Source: Sipunculus nudus
Taxonomy: Eukaryota; Annelida; Sipuncula; Golfingiida; Sipunculidae
Assembly (NCBI GenBank): GCA_026874595.1
Contig: CM049307.1
Location: 38,604,862-38,668,861, forward strand
Length of the DNA stretch: 64,000 nt
Reading direction: 5' to 3'
Each line of letters starts with the position of its first letter. The first letter of the stretch is position 1. Below are positions 37,010-49,984 of this stretch, one piece after another. Under the pieces are notes generated by a model. That model had not been told where the DNA came from, ran no database searches, and saw nothing but the letters and a program-made list of their open reading frames with translations. The translations under genes were made by a program, and so were the position numbers.

Positions 37010-37745
37010 GGAAAGTAGGTTAACATAGGTTGCACCACCTGCAGCTCAAAATCACATGGTAGTGTAACGATCGATATTTCTCTGAATTTGATACTCGTGG
37101 CTGTAACCTTTGATGAGATATTTGGTAATAGATATCGTGTAGACAAAGCCATTTTGAAAACAATTTGAAACAGTCATTATTAATTAAATTTGCCCTCCTT
37201 TTCGTGAATTGCATTCTATCATATGAAAGCTAAATTGCTGATATTTATTTTTTTACTAATATACAAAAAGAACGAGTAAAATTCGATTCAGCTCCTAGCA
37301 GTAAGCCAACATCGGTAGCGCCACTAAAAATTTATTTTCAATATTAAATATGTCTGCAAAACTTCGTGACGAGAGCTGTAGCTGCTCTCTGAGATATTTA
37401 GTAATAGACATGACATTATGTGAAAAACCGTTAAAATGTCTAATTCTGCGACTGACCTAATTGGGTGTTCCGTAAAAATAGGCTAACTTTATACCGCCCC
37501 CCTCCGAGAAAATGTCTCAAATGAAATGAAAGCAACATTTTTAAGCCTCTATCAAAGTATCTATATAACAATGAAAATATACTTTTCGGATGGCAAAAAG
37601 TGGGTCAACATAGGTGGAGCCACCATAAGCTAAATTTCCAAATTCAGTCTGTCTGCAAATTTTCGTGATGAAAGGTGTAGTCGCCATCTGAAATATTCGG
37701 TAACATACGCGGGACGGCGGACGACAGACGATGTACCATCGCACG
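37010..37745. repeat. Three diverged tandem units of about 287 bp
   Basis: The anchor AACATAGGT...GCACCACC at 37022 recurs near 37307 (AACATCGGTAGCGCCAC) and 37597 (AACATAGGTGGAGCCACC). Each is followed by a GATATTTGGTAATAGA-like block about 80 bp later. The last unit breaks off in GGGACGGCGGACGACAGACG. A similar GGACGACAGAC motif ends the array at 47089-48250, although the unit sequences differ. I interpret it as a dispersed non-autonomous element with a tandem core. Short frames inside it are not genes. Confidence 0.75.
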
Positions 37746-39462
37746 TTGTTCATTCATGATGTGAACTAAAAACGCGGTCATACACTCCTTTAATCCGGGA
37801 CGCCAAAGCATTCCATGTAGCTCTGAAAATAGGCGTCATAATATTTACAAAATACCGTTAGAGCCAGCTAGTACTTTTTAGGGAGGAAATTTATTTGACA
37901 CGCCAGGCTCATAAAGCAACTGGCACGTGAAGGGTAGGTCGACAGAAACTTGGTATAAGTCTGTCTGATCTGAATGGCTACAGTGGCGTAATGATAACAA
38001 ACAGGACCGGAAGGAGCATTTCGACATGTGTAATGAGGCCGATGACGAACTAAGCAGTTACAAGCCGGGTCTGGCAATACTTGTTGGCTTAACTTTCCCA
38101 GACTGCTCTTACAACAGTTCAAACATCTTGAGTAGATACCATCTGGTGGCCCGGGTCCGGTTCCATAACCTCTGTGGGCGGGGTCATTTATAACAAGCTC
38201 CAATGTCGGCACCAGCAGTTTCTGCTTTTACCGGAACAAGTTTACTAGACCACACTTCCGGTAAAGACCGGTCACATACATACTCTGTGGGGGAAGCAAG
38301 TGTCCTTATTTTAGCGGACGAATTCAGTGTTATACTATAATGCTGTAATAAATTTGAAGTCTGACATCAATGTTATGTCAACTAATCCGAAGTTTTTATA
38401 TTGTCAGTGTATTAAATCGGTAATGAACACATCACTATTTACCAAGTCTGCATTTAAATCTTCTCTGGTAAAGAGGAAATATGCAATTCAATAACAGAAA
38501 CGATTTTCATGCTTCTCATCATGACTACTGGAATACCCCATAAATATTTCAATAAACGTCCAGTTCAGGGTTTTTACTTATTAAGATATCCCAGTTGAAC
38601 ACCAGCGCACTTGTCTCCTGCTGAAAACTTGGTCAATTACAAGTTCACAAAAGTTCAGCAGCGTTCACTTAATGTAAATCTACTTTATGTTTTTTTTTCG
38701 AATCCGTCAAAATAAGAGCTAGTGTATGTTACTCTATGATTTTAAATAGGCCGCTCCTCATATTTTTCAATTAGCGTACAGTAGTATGTAAACCTTTTAG
38801 CTCATGTATACTCCCAGTTACTATCTGTAGTTACTATTTACTTCCCAACTTGAAGATTATCAGCTGCGACTTGTTATAACTAACAGCCCGTTTCGTTTTT
38901 CTTTTCCACATCCTGTTTTTGAAATAAAGGTGAATACCTCATGCTGTCATGATTTTCGTGAGATGCCGTGGCGTAGCATAGATTACAGGGGGAACACATT
39001 CATATCCATGTTACCCGCATGTACTGTGACCACGTAAAAACACCCCAGAGATTTGAACGAACAAGATTGTTCTTAATGTCTGGACTTCAAGCCTAAATAG
39101 ACATAAAGTCAATACCACACCCTGTGCAGTACGGGGATTAATGTGCAAAAAATCACACCCGCCATCAGACTGACAACGGTTGGTAACGGTAACAGGGGGT
39201 CCCAGACACAGAGGTTCCTTCTCTCTATTCAAACACAGTCAGTTTGGACCCTGATCATTCTATAACTGACAAAGTCAATAACTAACCGAATTGTCAGTAC
39301 TGAAAAAGCTTCGGACAATGCGTAACTTTCCTCCAGTATATCAAAACTTTACAAAATTGGAAAACTGTACATATATAATGGCTATACGCCGGTTTTAACT
39401 GTTTTAACCTAAATGTTTTGTTGACAGAAGCGTCTCGAAGTTGAAGCTTCTTCTCCTTTAGA

Positions 39463-39484
39463 TCACGTGACCATCATCACGTGA
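39463..39484. promoter_or_regulatory. Two TCACGTGA E-boxes 14 bp apart
   Basis: TCACGTGA occurs at 39463-39470 and again at 39477-39484. TCACGTGA is a full palindromic E-box of the type bound by MITF/TFE, USF or MYC-family bHLH-ZIP factors. Both copies sit in the same direct-repeat phrase (ATCACGTGAC). Two exact 8-mers this close are unlikely by chance. The binding factor and role are not known. Confidence 0.35.
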
Positions 39485-39951
39485 CGACAATCAAATGCCA
39501 CCTGTACTTTCAAGGTCTAACACGGAGCAACTGAAATCTACCAATTCGTATAAAGTATCAATTTTTTACTCATAAACGAATGTAATTTCCAGAGTCAGTT
39601 CTCTTTTATAGGTAATGAACACTGACAGGCTTAAGGGTAGGTCTATCGGACTTGCCATGTAGGTAGAAATTACTGAAACAGGGGCTTGAAATGCATGTAT
39701 TCATTAACTGATTTGCTTCTGGCGTGCCGGTGCTTTTTCATAAAGGGTAGTGTGGTACCTGTTGATATGTCCAGGCTCCACACACGCAATGAAAATTCAT
39801 TGTTTTACCACAGAGACTAAAATTAGCGTGGTTCTCAATCGACATATAAATTGTTTCATCCTTCCTACTTGTTCCAGGTATTTCATGCCTGAGATTTTAT
39901 ATATTTTTGAAAGTCGATTATGGGAGTAATATCCGGCAATCTGGACAAAGA

Positions 39952-39976
39952 GGGGTGGGGGGGGGGTATGGGGGGG
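39952..39976 (+). repeat. G-rich run with G-quadruplex potential
   Basis: G4-T-G10-TAT-G7: enough G-tracts separated by short loops for an intramolecular quadruplex on the plus strand. It may also be simple-sequence noise. Confidence 0.8.
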
Positions 39977-42900
39977 TTGAAATGATCTTTTCCCGTTATA
40001 ATGCAAGAGTACATATAGAAAAAAAACAAGTGAACACTTTACGGATACATTGAGGTCAAGTACAACAGTAAAATATAATGATATATTCAAGGGTATAAAA
40101 CTGTCTACTTCAATAGGACTGAGGACAAATAAAACTATTACCGATAAATTTAAGGTGTTAACCGTCCGCAACAAGACGTCCTAGATAAATCAGCACAAAC
40201 TTTATACAATAACGATTACCTGAACTGTGCATAAGGATACGTTCTTGTGGATACAAGCACGTTTTTTAATCACACAATGGTTGTCATGAATGGTCCCCGA
40301 TTATTCCTGAAACCGCTCCGTTTGCTCTTCATACTGCAACTATATCTCAGATACTGCCATAAGCCAGGACTCAAACAAGGTTTATAGCATGTTATTTTTT
40401 GTCAACAAAATAGACCTTGCATAAATTTTCCACCGGTGAAACCCACAGGAAACCATATTTCAGAATGGGGAAAGACCCTTGCAAGTAAGCTTCATTGTGT
40501 GTACCATTATAAGTATGGTTAGATGTCATATTAGTTTTTATAACACTGGAATTTAGGGGTCTTTTAAGGACAATGAGGCCATTTTGTTTCCATTTTTATA
40601 CTCCGATGGTATAGGGAGTCAATCGTCCCTTTGCATAGTATATCCGTGATGCTTTATTTCATCAAGTTAATGTGATTAATATTGTGCAGCAACACTTTTG
40701 TTACTTTAAAAAAGTTCGGTATTCAGGAAGAAAAATAAGCCATAGATAGTATTAGGAGATACTTTTCACTCGAGGAAAGATGACGTGATATTTAGATTGT
40801 AATTACTGTCAGCGTTTGTCAAGTGTAAAAAGGATCAACACTATAACAATGAGTAAGTTGTAGTTTTCTAATAAAAAAAATACACGATGTGTCATCATGT
40901 ATGCTTGATTATCCTTCACTATTTCACACCGGTTCCTCTCTTTATGATAGATGTCCCTCACACTGCCTTGTATTGAATGTTAATTAACAAGATATCGCTA
41001 CCGGGGTCGTTTTCTTCATCCTGTGGTGGGTGGAAATATTAATCGTCCCTTCCGGAGGCATGTCTTTCCCCTAGCCTCAAGAATTCATGTTCTATATCAC
41101 AACTGAATGGTTTATTTGTCTCATGGGAACTCCTTTTGGTAATCACTTATGTATATAGCAATACAGTTAATATTTTGGAGATGGTATCGGCCTATTGATT
41201 TATAGTACGTCGGAGCGAATCCAGATATTTATTTTATTGAAATGATAAATCCTAACTGGACAGCTTGGGTCATTAATCGATAATGAATCAATGACTTTTT
41301 AGGTATGGCATATTTATTTGGTCGCCATAGAACCCCTTTCCAAGGTCTTTACCTCAAGTTTGCGCTCTCTTTATCGGGATAAATGCCCAATGGCGATAGG
41401 CATGTTTAGAATGGGCAGTGGTATAGCAACAAATATAGCAGAAAAGTTCCCCGGCGGCCTTTCGTTTAAAGGAGTACAATGAAATGTACATACATACATA
41501 CTATATATGGGACAAAATGTAGTTCAATGTTACGTTGTCAAATAAACTAGGACTGTAACCTGCTTCATTCCTGGTGAACCCTGGCTCTGTACTCTTCACA
41601 CTATTAAAAAAAGTGACGGTCTTTGTAAGGAAACCGGATAGCACTCTAGCAGCAAGTACTTCTATTGACTTTTCACTACCACTATGGTTGTGTGATTAAT
41701 TCTCCCTTCACGTGCATACAGGAGATATCACGTTTGCTATCTTGGATAACGGATGAACGGGTTAATATTCTTCTGCTTTATTGGTTATGCTGTTTTCGCA
41801 AAAAAATTCTCGGTATCTGTATCTCAGTATCCTGCCTGAGAGTGCCGACAAGGGTCGAGGAAACTTACCAATATTCAATATATACAATATATTGTAATTA
41901 ATATAACAATATTATTATTACCATTATTGTTCTAAAAGATTTGAATTATCGCAATGTTTTTCTTTACAACAGCATAAATGTACCAAAATGAAACATACTG
42001 ACAGCAACTATAACAATGTTACTAGTGTTACTGTGAGGGACCGCGCTGGCATTTTCCTTGTAACTCTGATAACTCGAAACTATGGCAAAGGCTGATCCGT
42101 ATAAAAGCAACACCTTCGAGATAGACATGGTATAAGGGAAGACGTAGATGGTTTGATCAGAAACAATGAAGAACATTTCATATGTGCTTCTGTCATGACA
42201 CATGGAAAGGTTTGATAAAATTTTGACACAAAGATGCAAATGTAACGTTCAATATTTCCTTGCGTTGGGACAACGAGTGAAATAGCCAAATGTATTGGAT
42301 TATGACAATAAGGAAAACCAGCATAAGTATTTGGTTAGGACACAGAGGAGGTCATTAAGTTCGGATTAACCAGAGATCATGTGGGAACTTAATCCCTACC
42401 TGTAAGACAGGGGCGCCGAGTTCTGGTAAACAGCATGACGCGGAGAGCCCTCTTCGTCCGTAGAAGTACTGTCACATGACCTCATCAAAGTTAGCGGAAT
42501 CTCCTCAGACGTCCGATGGTGATACTTGTAATTCATTTTCCGGCTTAACAGCGACTGCCTGTCAAAATGAGGAAGTTACCACGAATTCTGTTATATATCA
42601 CTTGCGAAACCACCCTCCAGGATAACGCTGGATGTATTAATTTGATTTTTCACTATCCATCTGGGTTTCAGCGCGAGGTCTCCGGCAGGCTAATTCACTC
42701 ACTACTTCAATATCACAAATAAAAAGACTCCTCATCTTGGGTCTACTCCTGCAGTTCTTTCGCACGCAGTAAAGATCCAGTTGCTCCCGACATCCATTTT
42801 GGAACTTAATCAGAATGCTAAAGATGAACAGAATGACACGAGTTAAGTTCAGTTGTTTGGAATGAAGCTCTGAATACGTTATGTAGACTGAACTTGTCAA

Positions 42901-43330
42901 ACTCACGTGTTGGCCGCCAAAAGTGAGCTTCAAAGCTGGCCGGTGTAGCCAATGGTGGGCTGCTGATCAATGATGTAAGCGACGGACAATGAAGCCTAGT
43001 GGACTGGTCGGTGTACATCAGGTGGTATCCTCTGTGAGGCCTGTAGACCCCTAGTGCATAACATCACTATGTCAAGGGTATAGGCGATGCTAACGAATCT
43101 AAACCATCTCTTCCCAGAAACCAAGGCACTCATAATACGGGGGGTGCTTACGTGTCCGTCATCCTTTGGTTGGCTCCAGTCCTCAACGATGTTATTTCAT
43201 AAATCATCAGGTTTCTTCCTTTTCTCGTTTATTTGTATTATCTAGACTATTTCACACAAAACCTACTTGATTTCTTCCAATTGTGTTCCTTTTTTATTAA
43301 GATTTGTAGAACTGCGATATGACCATCTGG

Positions 43331-43376
43331 ATTCGCAAATGAAGTAATTAACGCAAATTAATTAGCGCATAAAATG
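43331..43376. promoter_or_regulatory. Homeodomain/POU-like motif cluster
   Basis: In 46 bp there are two CGCAAAT words (43334 and 43352) and two TAATTA cores (43345-43350 and 43359-43364), arranged as a near-duplicate CGCAAAT-TAATTA pair. TAATTA is the core of Antp/paired-class homeodomain sites, and GCAAAT is half of the POU octamer. Simple AT richness could give TAATTA, but the CpG-containing repeats are less expected. Confidence 0.3.
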
Positions 43377-46300
43377 GACCGTGTAAGTCTGAGCAGGTCT
43401 TGTTTATTATTTTTTCGGTAATGAACATTTTTCTTCAATTTGACAGCCTGCACTTGTAAACAATACAAAAACAAACCGTATGAAATATCCAGAGGAGGTA
43501 ATGGAAAAGTTTTCAGGAATATGACTCCGTGATACATTCCTCCGAAATAATGTATTACTCCTACATTCTTATTATAATAAGGAATAATCTAATCTAAAAT
43601 GTAATGAGATTAATTTATGGCATCTTTTTGATATCAAAATATAAAATCAAACGGGATTTTTTTTTCTTCAAATTTTGATGACCTAACGTAATGATATCTT
43701 TGCAATCAAGTAGTGTGTCACCATATGAAAGAACAACTTCTTGAAGGAATTCTGTTGTTGTCACCGCAACCATTGAAACAAGATACAACTAGATAACAAA
43801 CAATTAACCTATCATTGAAAGCACGATGCGATCATCTTGAACTTTCACATTTTAATTGTCTGTTTGAATTTTTCAAGAAATAAAAGTTTGACGTTACAAG
43901 TTTCAACATAATATTGCTTGTGGTATATATGGAAGTCCTCAGTTATTACAAACGTCTTTAAAATATCCTAAATACCGGCAGGTACAAGGGGAAATACTGC
44001 AAATATTAATGTAATCCATGTACTGCAATACCTCAATAGAATGCTTCGGATGTTTCATCACATATTTTCTTTTAAATTAATCTTTGATTACACACTGATA
44101 AACGGTAAAACAATAATGATCACAAGACACTCCAAGCTGGTTAAAACTCTTGTACCATCGCTTACGCACTTATAGCTTGCACTGGTGGGAAAATCAGATT
44201 TGTAATATATAGGGAGGCCAGGGGGCCATCCCCCGCGTCAATATTCTTATATACTGGCTGGTTGGCTTCCGATGAAGCCAATAATACTCGTTTCCTAGTT
44301 TTCAAACACGGTTTGTTTGTATTGATTTTACCGGTCTGCAGGTTAACATATCCATTATTAACTAGACGACGCGTCTATTCATGTTAACCGCCTCAGCAGT
44401 TTTTCATCAGAAATGCTTTTGAAGGAAGAGAGAAGGAATTAATAAGCGAAATAAACCCGGGCCAATTAGGGTTTAGACATGAGACATGTTCACGCGAGGA
44501 TATATCAGACGAATATAAAAAAGGCGACAGGTCTTAGGGTCAACTGTTAAACTCTGTGCCTGTCAGAATCTTATACATATTACATACAGATTGTGCGTCC
44601 TTCTCTCAAACATGTGTTAATGCACTGATTTAGATGGCATATTCTTCTTTTTTCTTTTTTGCTCCCTTATGTCTTGTTCTTGAAAAAAAGTCAATATATG
44701 TACTTCCAAAATACTGTTGTTATGCATTTTTCTATAATGCCAAAAATGTTGCGCTTTTCCTTGATATTTTTCTTTGCGATATTTGAATTAGCAAACGTTT
44801 CCTTTTACGGTTCATTGGTACCTTGTGTCCACTATATTAGGGATAATGATCAAAATATGCTGTCCCTGCATTGTCGTAAAACAGATGATTCTCACATGCC
44901 AAATGGACTCCAATGACTCAGATTAGTGTCTCCTATACTAAGTTGATAAGCTTTCCAAACAATGTAATGTCAGACCTTGATATGAGTACTGAGGTATCAC
45001 GGGCATGCAATGTAAATGCTAGATCAGCAGATGCCACCTTCACACGGTTATTGATTTATCAGCTCTGACACTCCACCCCTGTCCGAATATAAGGCCGTTT
45101 TTTACGTAAACTGTTGCTTTCTCCGTTGGTGTTATCAGAAATAATTCACTGCTTGGTCCATGCCGGGACGAGTTGTATATCTGTCCATGGCACCGGCTTT
45201 GCGTCCTGTCCCGGTCAGTATTGATCTTGAATTGATGGTATTTTTTCGATGCCCGTCCGTGTGAAGAAACAGCGCGTTTACCCCGGCTCGGTGGTGGGAC
45301 GGCCAGGATGGCCGTATGCACAATGTGTATATAACCTGACAGATGAATGGCAGGGGCCTTATTGACCCTATTATAAAGCAGATGAAGGGCTTGAGCCTCT
45401 TTGTGCGACTCCCTGAATCGAGACAGACTTGACAAGGTTCTTTGATTGAAAATCATCACCAAAGCTAGTTTGTGAGGGATGTTTCCCCAATCACACTGAT
45501 CTAGCCTTACACCACGGTACAAGAAAACAAGCAAATCTTGCACTTCTCATTAAAAGCGCCTCCTTTTGAGAGATAATTACCGGGAAAACATATTACCTCT
45601 CGTCTACCCGCCCCGCGGATAGCGCCCTGACAAATGCTGCGGCAACGGCCATTTGGTTTCCGGACAACCGCTATCACTACCAGTGCCAGTGCCAGACAAG
45701 CACCTAATAAAATACTTGCCTACTGTGGCAAATAGCGTTTTCCTGGCCCGTGTCTTTAGTAGTATTGACACATTTTGGAAATAACTACGAAAATTATCAA
45801 ATATATTTAACATGTACAAAGTCCCCTCACTGGGTATAAAGCGTTGTCTTCTCAATACTTTTGTAAAACTCATGCACCTAGCAATCAGATTATGTAAAAA
45901 GCGAAGACTTCTTGATCATTTAGTGAACTTTATGCGATCCATGGAGATTTTGACTTTTTACCAAATTTAAACTCATTTTATGATCTACACAAGAGCTAAT
46001 AGACCACTCTAGGTACATTTATTAATGAAAAATTATTTATGATTAATTAATTATTAATATTTGAAAAGGATCACTGAGTCAGAACAACGCAGAACAGCAG
46101 CTTTGACAGTTGTTTAATAATCATATCATTATAAGTTAGGATAGCAACCATATCCGTGTCCTTAGATATACAATATAAACTCCATACATATGGTTTCTAT
46201 GCACTAAATATATTTATCACTTTTTCTTTTATAGTGGATGATTAATTAATTTAATTATTTTCCTGAATAACTGATATTTCCGTGTCTGGTCATATTAGCA

Positions 46301-46387
46301 GCACAGTGTGTTGAGCTGTCATTAATGTAAAAGCCTAACAACGAACGACATGCTTGTACGGAACCTTCTGAATTCATGTTGTATATG

Positions 46388-46458
46388 CAGAGAGTTCGTA
46401 GACCAGCATCTTGCCCCTTGAAGCCGGAGGAATGCTCTACCATTGACCGCGCCCTCAT
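46388..46458 (-). repeat. tRNA-like unit, weak
   Basis: On the minus strand CGGTCAATGGTAGAGC resembles an A-box and D-arm. About 45 bp later, GGTCTACGAACTC resembles a diverged B-box. The D-arm wording is close to a real tRNA, but the T-arm is poor. It is probably a decayed SINE or tRNA pseudogene. An open frame on this strand runs through it by chance. Confidence 0.4.
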
Positions 46459-46665
46459 CCAAAAATTATACAAGCCAAAATAGGTTCAATGGCAAAAGAG
46501 ACTGTCACGCCTACCCATAGAACTTTCCTAATAAAATAAAAAGGGTGCAATATAATTTACATTTTATTGTTTACCTATAGCTATTTAGTTGCCATAGAGC
46601 ACAGCTAGGAAGACTGAACGTCCAAGAGTCTAGACCAAATAAACCTTGAATTCTCATTCCTGCAA

Positions 46666-46679
46666 GGGGGGGGGGGGGG
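46666..46679 (+). repeat. G14 homopolymer
   Basis: Fourteen consecutive G, followed within 40 bp by GAGGGTGGGAG. Confidence 0.95.
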
Positions 46680-47088
46680 TAATCTGCCTCTGACGAGGGT
46701 GGGAGTGTCAACGGCCCTCAAACCAAAACCTGGGAGTCAGCGAAAATCTTTGTCCCCTCTTTTAACAAATTTTATTATACACCATGCTACTTAATCATAC
46801 AGAAGTATTCAGAGACCACATACCTCCGCCATTATCTGTCCCATTCCCATTAAAAACAATACCGCCCATAAATGCAAATGAATAGCTCTATTAATATGTT
46901 CAGAACATTTTTGCGTCAAATTGCCAACAGTCAGATCTACAAACAAAAGGTATAATAAATGATGATATAATGGCGTATGGAAGATTTTCTATCACACAGT
47001 GGTTTTACTGCAATTGTCACAAACGTCCATATGTTTATTCAATGTAGATATGAAAATTTTCAAAAATATACAGTAATAATTAACACAG

Positions 47089-48250
47089 AGCTCATGGCGC
47101 TCAGCTGACTTTTATCATCTTAATGCCAGAGTTTGTAGGTGGTATCCGCATCCAAATGAAGCATTGCTCGGAGACCTAATTTCAGGTTTCCAAGGAGATT
47201 TTCATGGACCTCCCTTGATTTCAAGTAAAGAGATTCTAGGTGCAATGGTTACTATTTGTGCCATGTTAACGGACGATTGCATCTTTGAAGGTCTAAAAAA
47301 ATTAAGAAAATGAGTAAAAATTTGAAAAAAAAAAATCCAGGTGGCGCCACCACTCTGAAGGAACTGTTGAAACACTCCATGATGAATGTGCATACAAAGA
47401 ATCATGGTGATGAATGCATTTGTTGTTCAGAAACTTGAGGATTTGTATCAAATTTTAAGTTATACGGAGGGGGTACTTTTGTGCCCGATAGCTCAGAGGA
47501 TCTAAAAGAATCTAGGTTGAATATTTACGATTTGTACCTTTTTAACGGACGACTGCATCTTTGAAGGTCTCAAAAATCAAGAAAAAAATCCAGGTGGCGC
47601 CGCCAGTCTGCAGTAAATGGTGAACCAGTCCATGATCAATATGCATGTAAAGAATAATGGTGATAAATGCATTAGTTGTTCAGATATTGGAGCTTTTGTA
47701 TCAATTTTTTTATCATTCTGATAAGTACTCCTGGGCTCCATAGCTCGGAGGATATGGTTAACAGAGACCTTATTTCAGGTTTCCAAGGAGATTTTTCATG
47801 GAACTCCCTGGATGTCAAGTAAGAAGATTCAAGATCCGTTTCGATTTGTGCTCTGTTCACGGACGACCACATTTTTAAAAGTCTCTAAAAAAAGAGAAAA
47901 AAATGCGTAAAAATTATCAAAAAGCATGCAAAGAATCATGGCGATCAATGCATTTATTATTCATAAACTGGAGCTGTTGTATCATTTTTTTTTATATATG
48001 CGGGGGGGGGGGGGGTACGTTCAAGTCCCATAGCTCAAAGGGTATGGGTCCTAAGAGACCTAATTTCAGAGACCTAATTTCAGGTTTGCAAGGAGATATT
48101 TCACAGAACTCCCTGGGTGTAAAATTACAAGATTCTAGAGAAGCGGTTACGATTTGTACCTGGTTAACGGACAGACGGATGGCACCACGGACGGACGACA
48201 GACAAAGAGTGATCGCTATAGCTCAGATGATTTTCAGTAAGCTGAGCTAA
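47089..48250. repeat. Tandem-core dispersed element, about four units of 275-316 bp
   Basis: The phrase TTAACGGACGA occurs near 47266 and 47541, with variants near 47857 and 48164, giving periods of about 275, 316 and 307 bp. TTTCAGGTTTCCAAGGAG and CCAGGTGGCGCC are further shared blocks. The left edge carries AGCTCATGGCGCTCAGCT (from 47089). The right edge carries GACGGACGACAGACAAAG, then a hairpin with TAGCTCA/TGAGCTA arms (48219-48249). I recall this 3' motif as common in mollusc genomes; this is from memory, not a search. A G14 run at 48002-48015 interrupts the last full unit. Open frames inside are by-products. Confidence 0.75.
48219..48249 (+). other. Terminal hairpin of the tandem-core element
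   Basis: TAGCTCA (48219-48225) pairs perfectly with TGAGCTA (48243-48249) across a 17-base loop. A terminal or subterminal hairpin is compatible with a Helitron-like 3' end, but the expected CTRR terminus is not clearly present. Confidence 0.6.
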
Positions 48251-49548
48251 AACCTTTGTAATAGGATCACTTGTGGACTTACCAAAAGGGGTCTTTATCC
48301 ACATATTGTATTATAAGACAGGTCAGTTATAACCAGTGTGAATGATTTTTGTTCAGACAGAATCCTGATTGTCTTTTCTAATAGACAGGTGGTAATGATT
48401 AGACAGGCGGTCTCGATTTCCAATTGCCCCTGGATAGGCTGAACTTGATTTCCCTTGCACTGACATGTGCACTGGTTATCCCCCTTAGTTAATGGTAAAT
48501 CCTGAAGCTTCTTATCTCATAATATTTTAACTGAACCAAATAGAACCAAAGATTTAAGGCAATAATATTGAAAACAAAAATAAATTATACGAAGCCAATG
48601 ACACTTATCATATAAAAACATGAGAAATATAAAAAAATATGATTTAATGATTAATGAACATGTTTTAAGGGGGTATTTTTAAATCGGTGAAGGACAAGAT
48701 GAAAGTGATTTTAATTAAGTTACCCCTGGGGTTAATCTAAAATCTTATTTTTCATACTCCCGGGTATCCTGAATGGCGGGGTAGAAAGCGGGGGTATATG
48801 GAATGCAACCTAAAGTTATCGGGGTAATCGGAAACGTTACACCGGACAAAGAGGGTTTCAAATATGGTCCAGGTATTCTGGGAGCGCATCTTTCAATTTT
48901 GTTTACATAATAATTTTCCTTTACGGTCCAGGACTAATAGTCATGTCAGTCTTTTCTCCTGAATTAACATATTTATTATTAGATAAAATGTGCAGATGGT
49001 ATTGTGTTCTCTGGGGAAGTTATTGTAGGGGTTGTCTAACTAAGGATTTGAAATATTCAGTCTAAGATAATTTGAAATCGATTTAAGATTACTCGGGGAA
49101 ACGTGAAATGGGTGCTAGCATGATGTAGCTTTACACCGGCCTTGGCACATAAATCGATACTTTAAAATAATTATAGAATTCTACAGGGTTACACAAGGGT
49201 ATATTCTTATAGAAATATACGAAGGTACATGGAACCATATTCTTTGAAATCAAAGGACTGCAGAGGTATTTGTACTTCCTTCCAGACTTACCAAGTCAAA
49301 CTCTGCTAAGCTTTCGACTATAGATGGTATGCTGCCTTACTTGAGCTAATATAGGTATAATCTATCAGAATACTATACAATGTGAAGTGCTAGTCACTCC
49401 ATCCCGCATAATAAGCGGCTCGACAGAAAGAAAAAAAAAACATAAACGACGCCACTGAGCATTTTTCTAAAATTTTACCTGGTATAGCCAATTAGCTTCC
49501 TTAAAACGACAAACGAAACATACACACCCGCACACATATACCAGGTCA

Positions 49549-49818
49549 TTATCTGAGGATTGTTCTTTTAGTAACGCCAGACGACCATGACGTTGGCTCC
49601 GGGCTAGGGGGAGACGAGAGGATTTTGTATGATTCATCTGACTCTTTTACCGAAGTGACAGCATTACAACAACAGGAAAATTGGTTCTGCCGGATATTCG
49701 CGGTGCTTAGGCTCTTATTATTGGATGCTGGCTTCCCGTAGAATTCTGTCTGTTCTGTAAAACCGCCAGCTTCCTCTGCCCCCAATTGCCCTGTGCCAGC
49801 CCAAGCCCCGCTGACCAT
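49549..49818 (-). CDS. Possible coding sequence or first exon, 89 codons, family unknown
   Basis: It starts at a true ATG in good context (AAGGAATGG), with an in-frame stop two codons upstream, and ends at TAA. About 64 percent of codons begin with a purine, a mild sign of real coding use. The predicted protein is hydrophilic and low in complexity towards the end (KILSSPPSPEPTSWSS), with a CCC run in the middle. It has no signal peptide, membrane segment or recognisable domain. The opposite strand is also open over part of the region after a splice-acceptor-like TTCTTTTAG, so strand is uncertain. It may equally be a chance frame in a conserved non-coding patch. Confidence 0.2.
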   Translation of the reverse strand: MVSGAWAGTGQLGAEEAGGFTEQTEFYGKPASNNKSLSTANIRQNQFSCCCNAVTSVKESDESYKILSSPPSPEPTSWSSGVTKRTILR

Positions 49819-49984
49819 TCCTTACTCGACAATATGCCTAGGTAGTGTCAGGCTGAAGGTGGTCGGGATGCCAGCTCTCCTCAAAGGTTCAATCTGAGTC
49901 CCCCCAAGTCAGATAGACCTCTGCCGCTGTGGGACTTAGTGCGGGGGAGTCGAAATTGTTGATATTTGAGCAGTGAGCACCTGA

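Larger units (their letters stand above)
37746..47088. other. Mostly unique DNA with scattered motif clusters
   Basis: Noted separately are the paired CACGTG sites (39463), a G-rich run (39952), a homeodomain motif cluster (43331), a tRNA-like unit (46388) and a G14 run (46666). The longest frame, 45040-45543 (minus, 167 codons), opens at a GTG and shows no domain. About 45280-45420 is non-repetitive and moderately GC-rich and may be a conserved non-coding element. No gene is supported. Confidence 0.45.

Noticed and set aside
45040-45543. Longest open frame in the window (167 codons, minus strand)
   Set aside because: It opens at GTG rather than ATG, has no domain, and its length is only slightly above the chance expectation. 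The patch may be non-coding and conserved instead.
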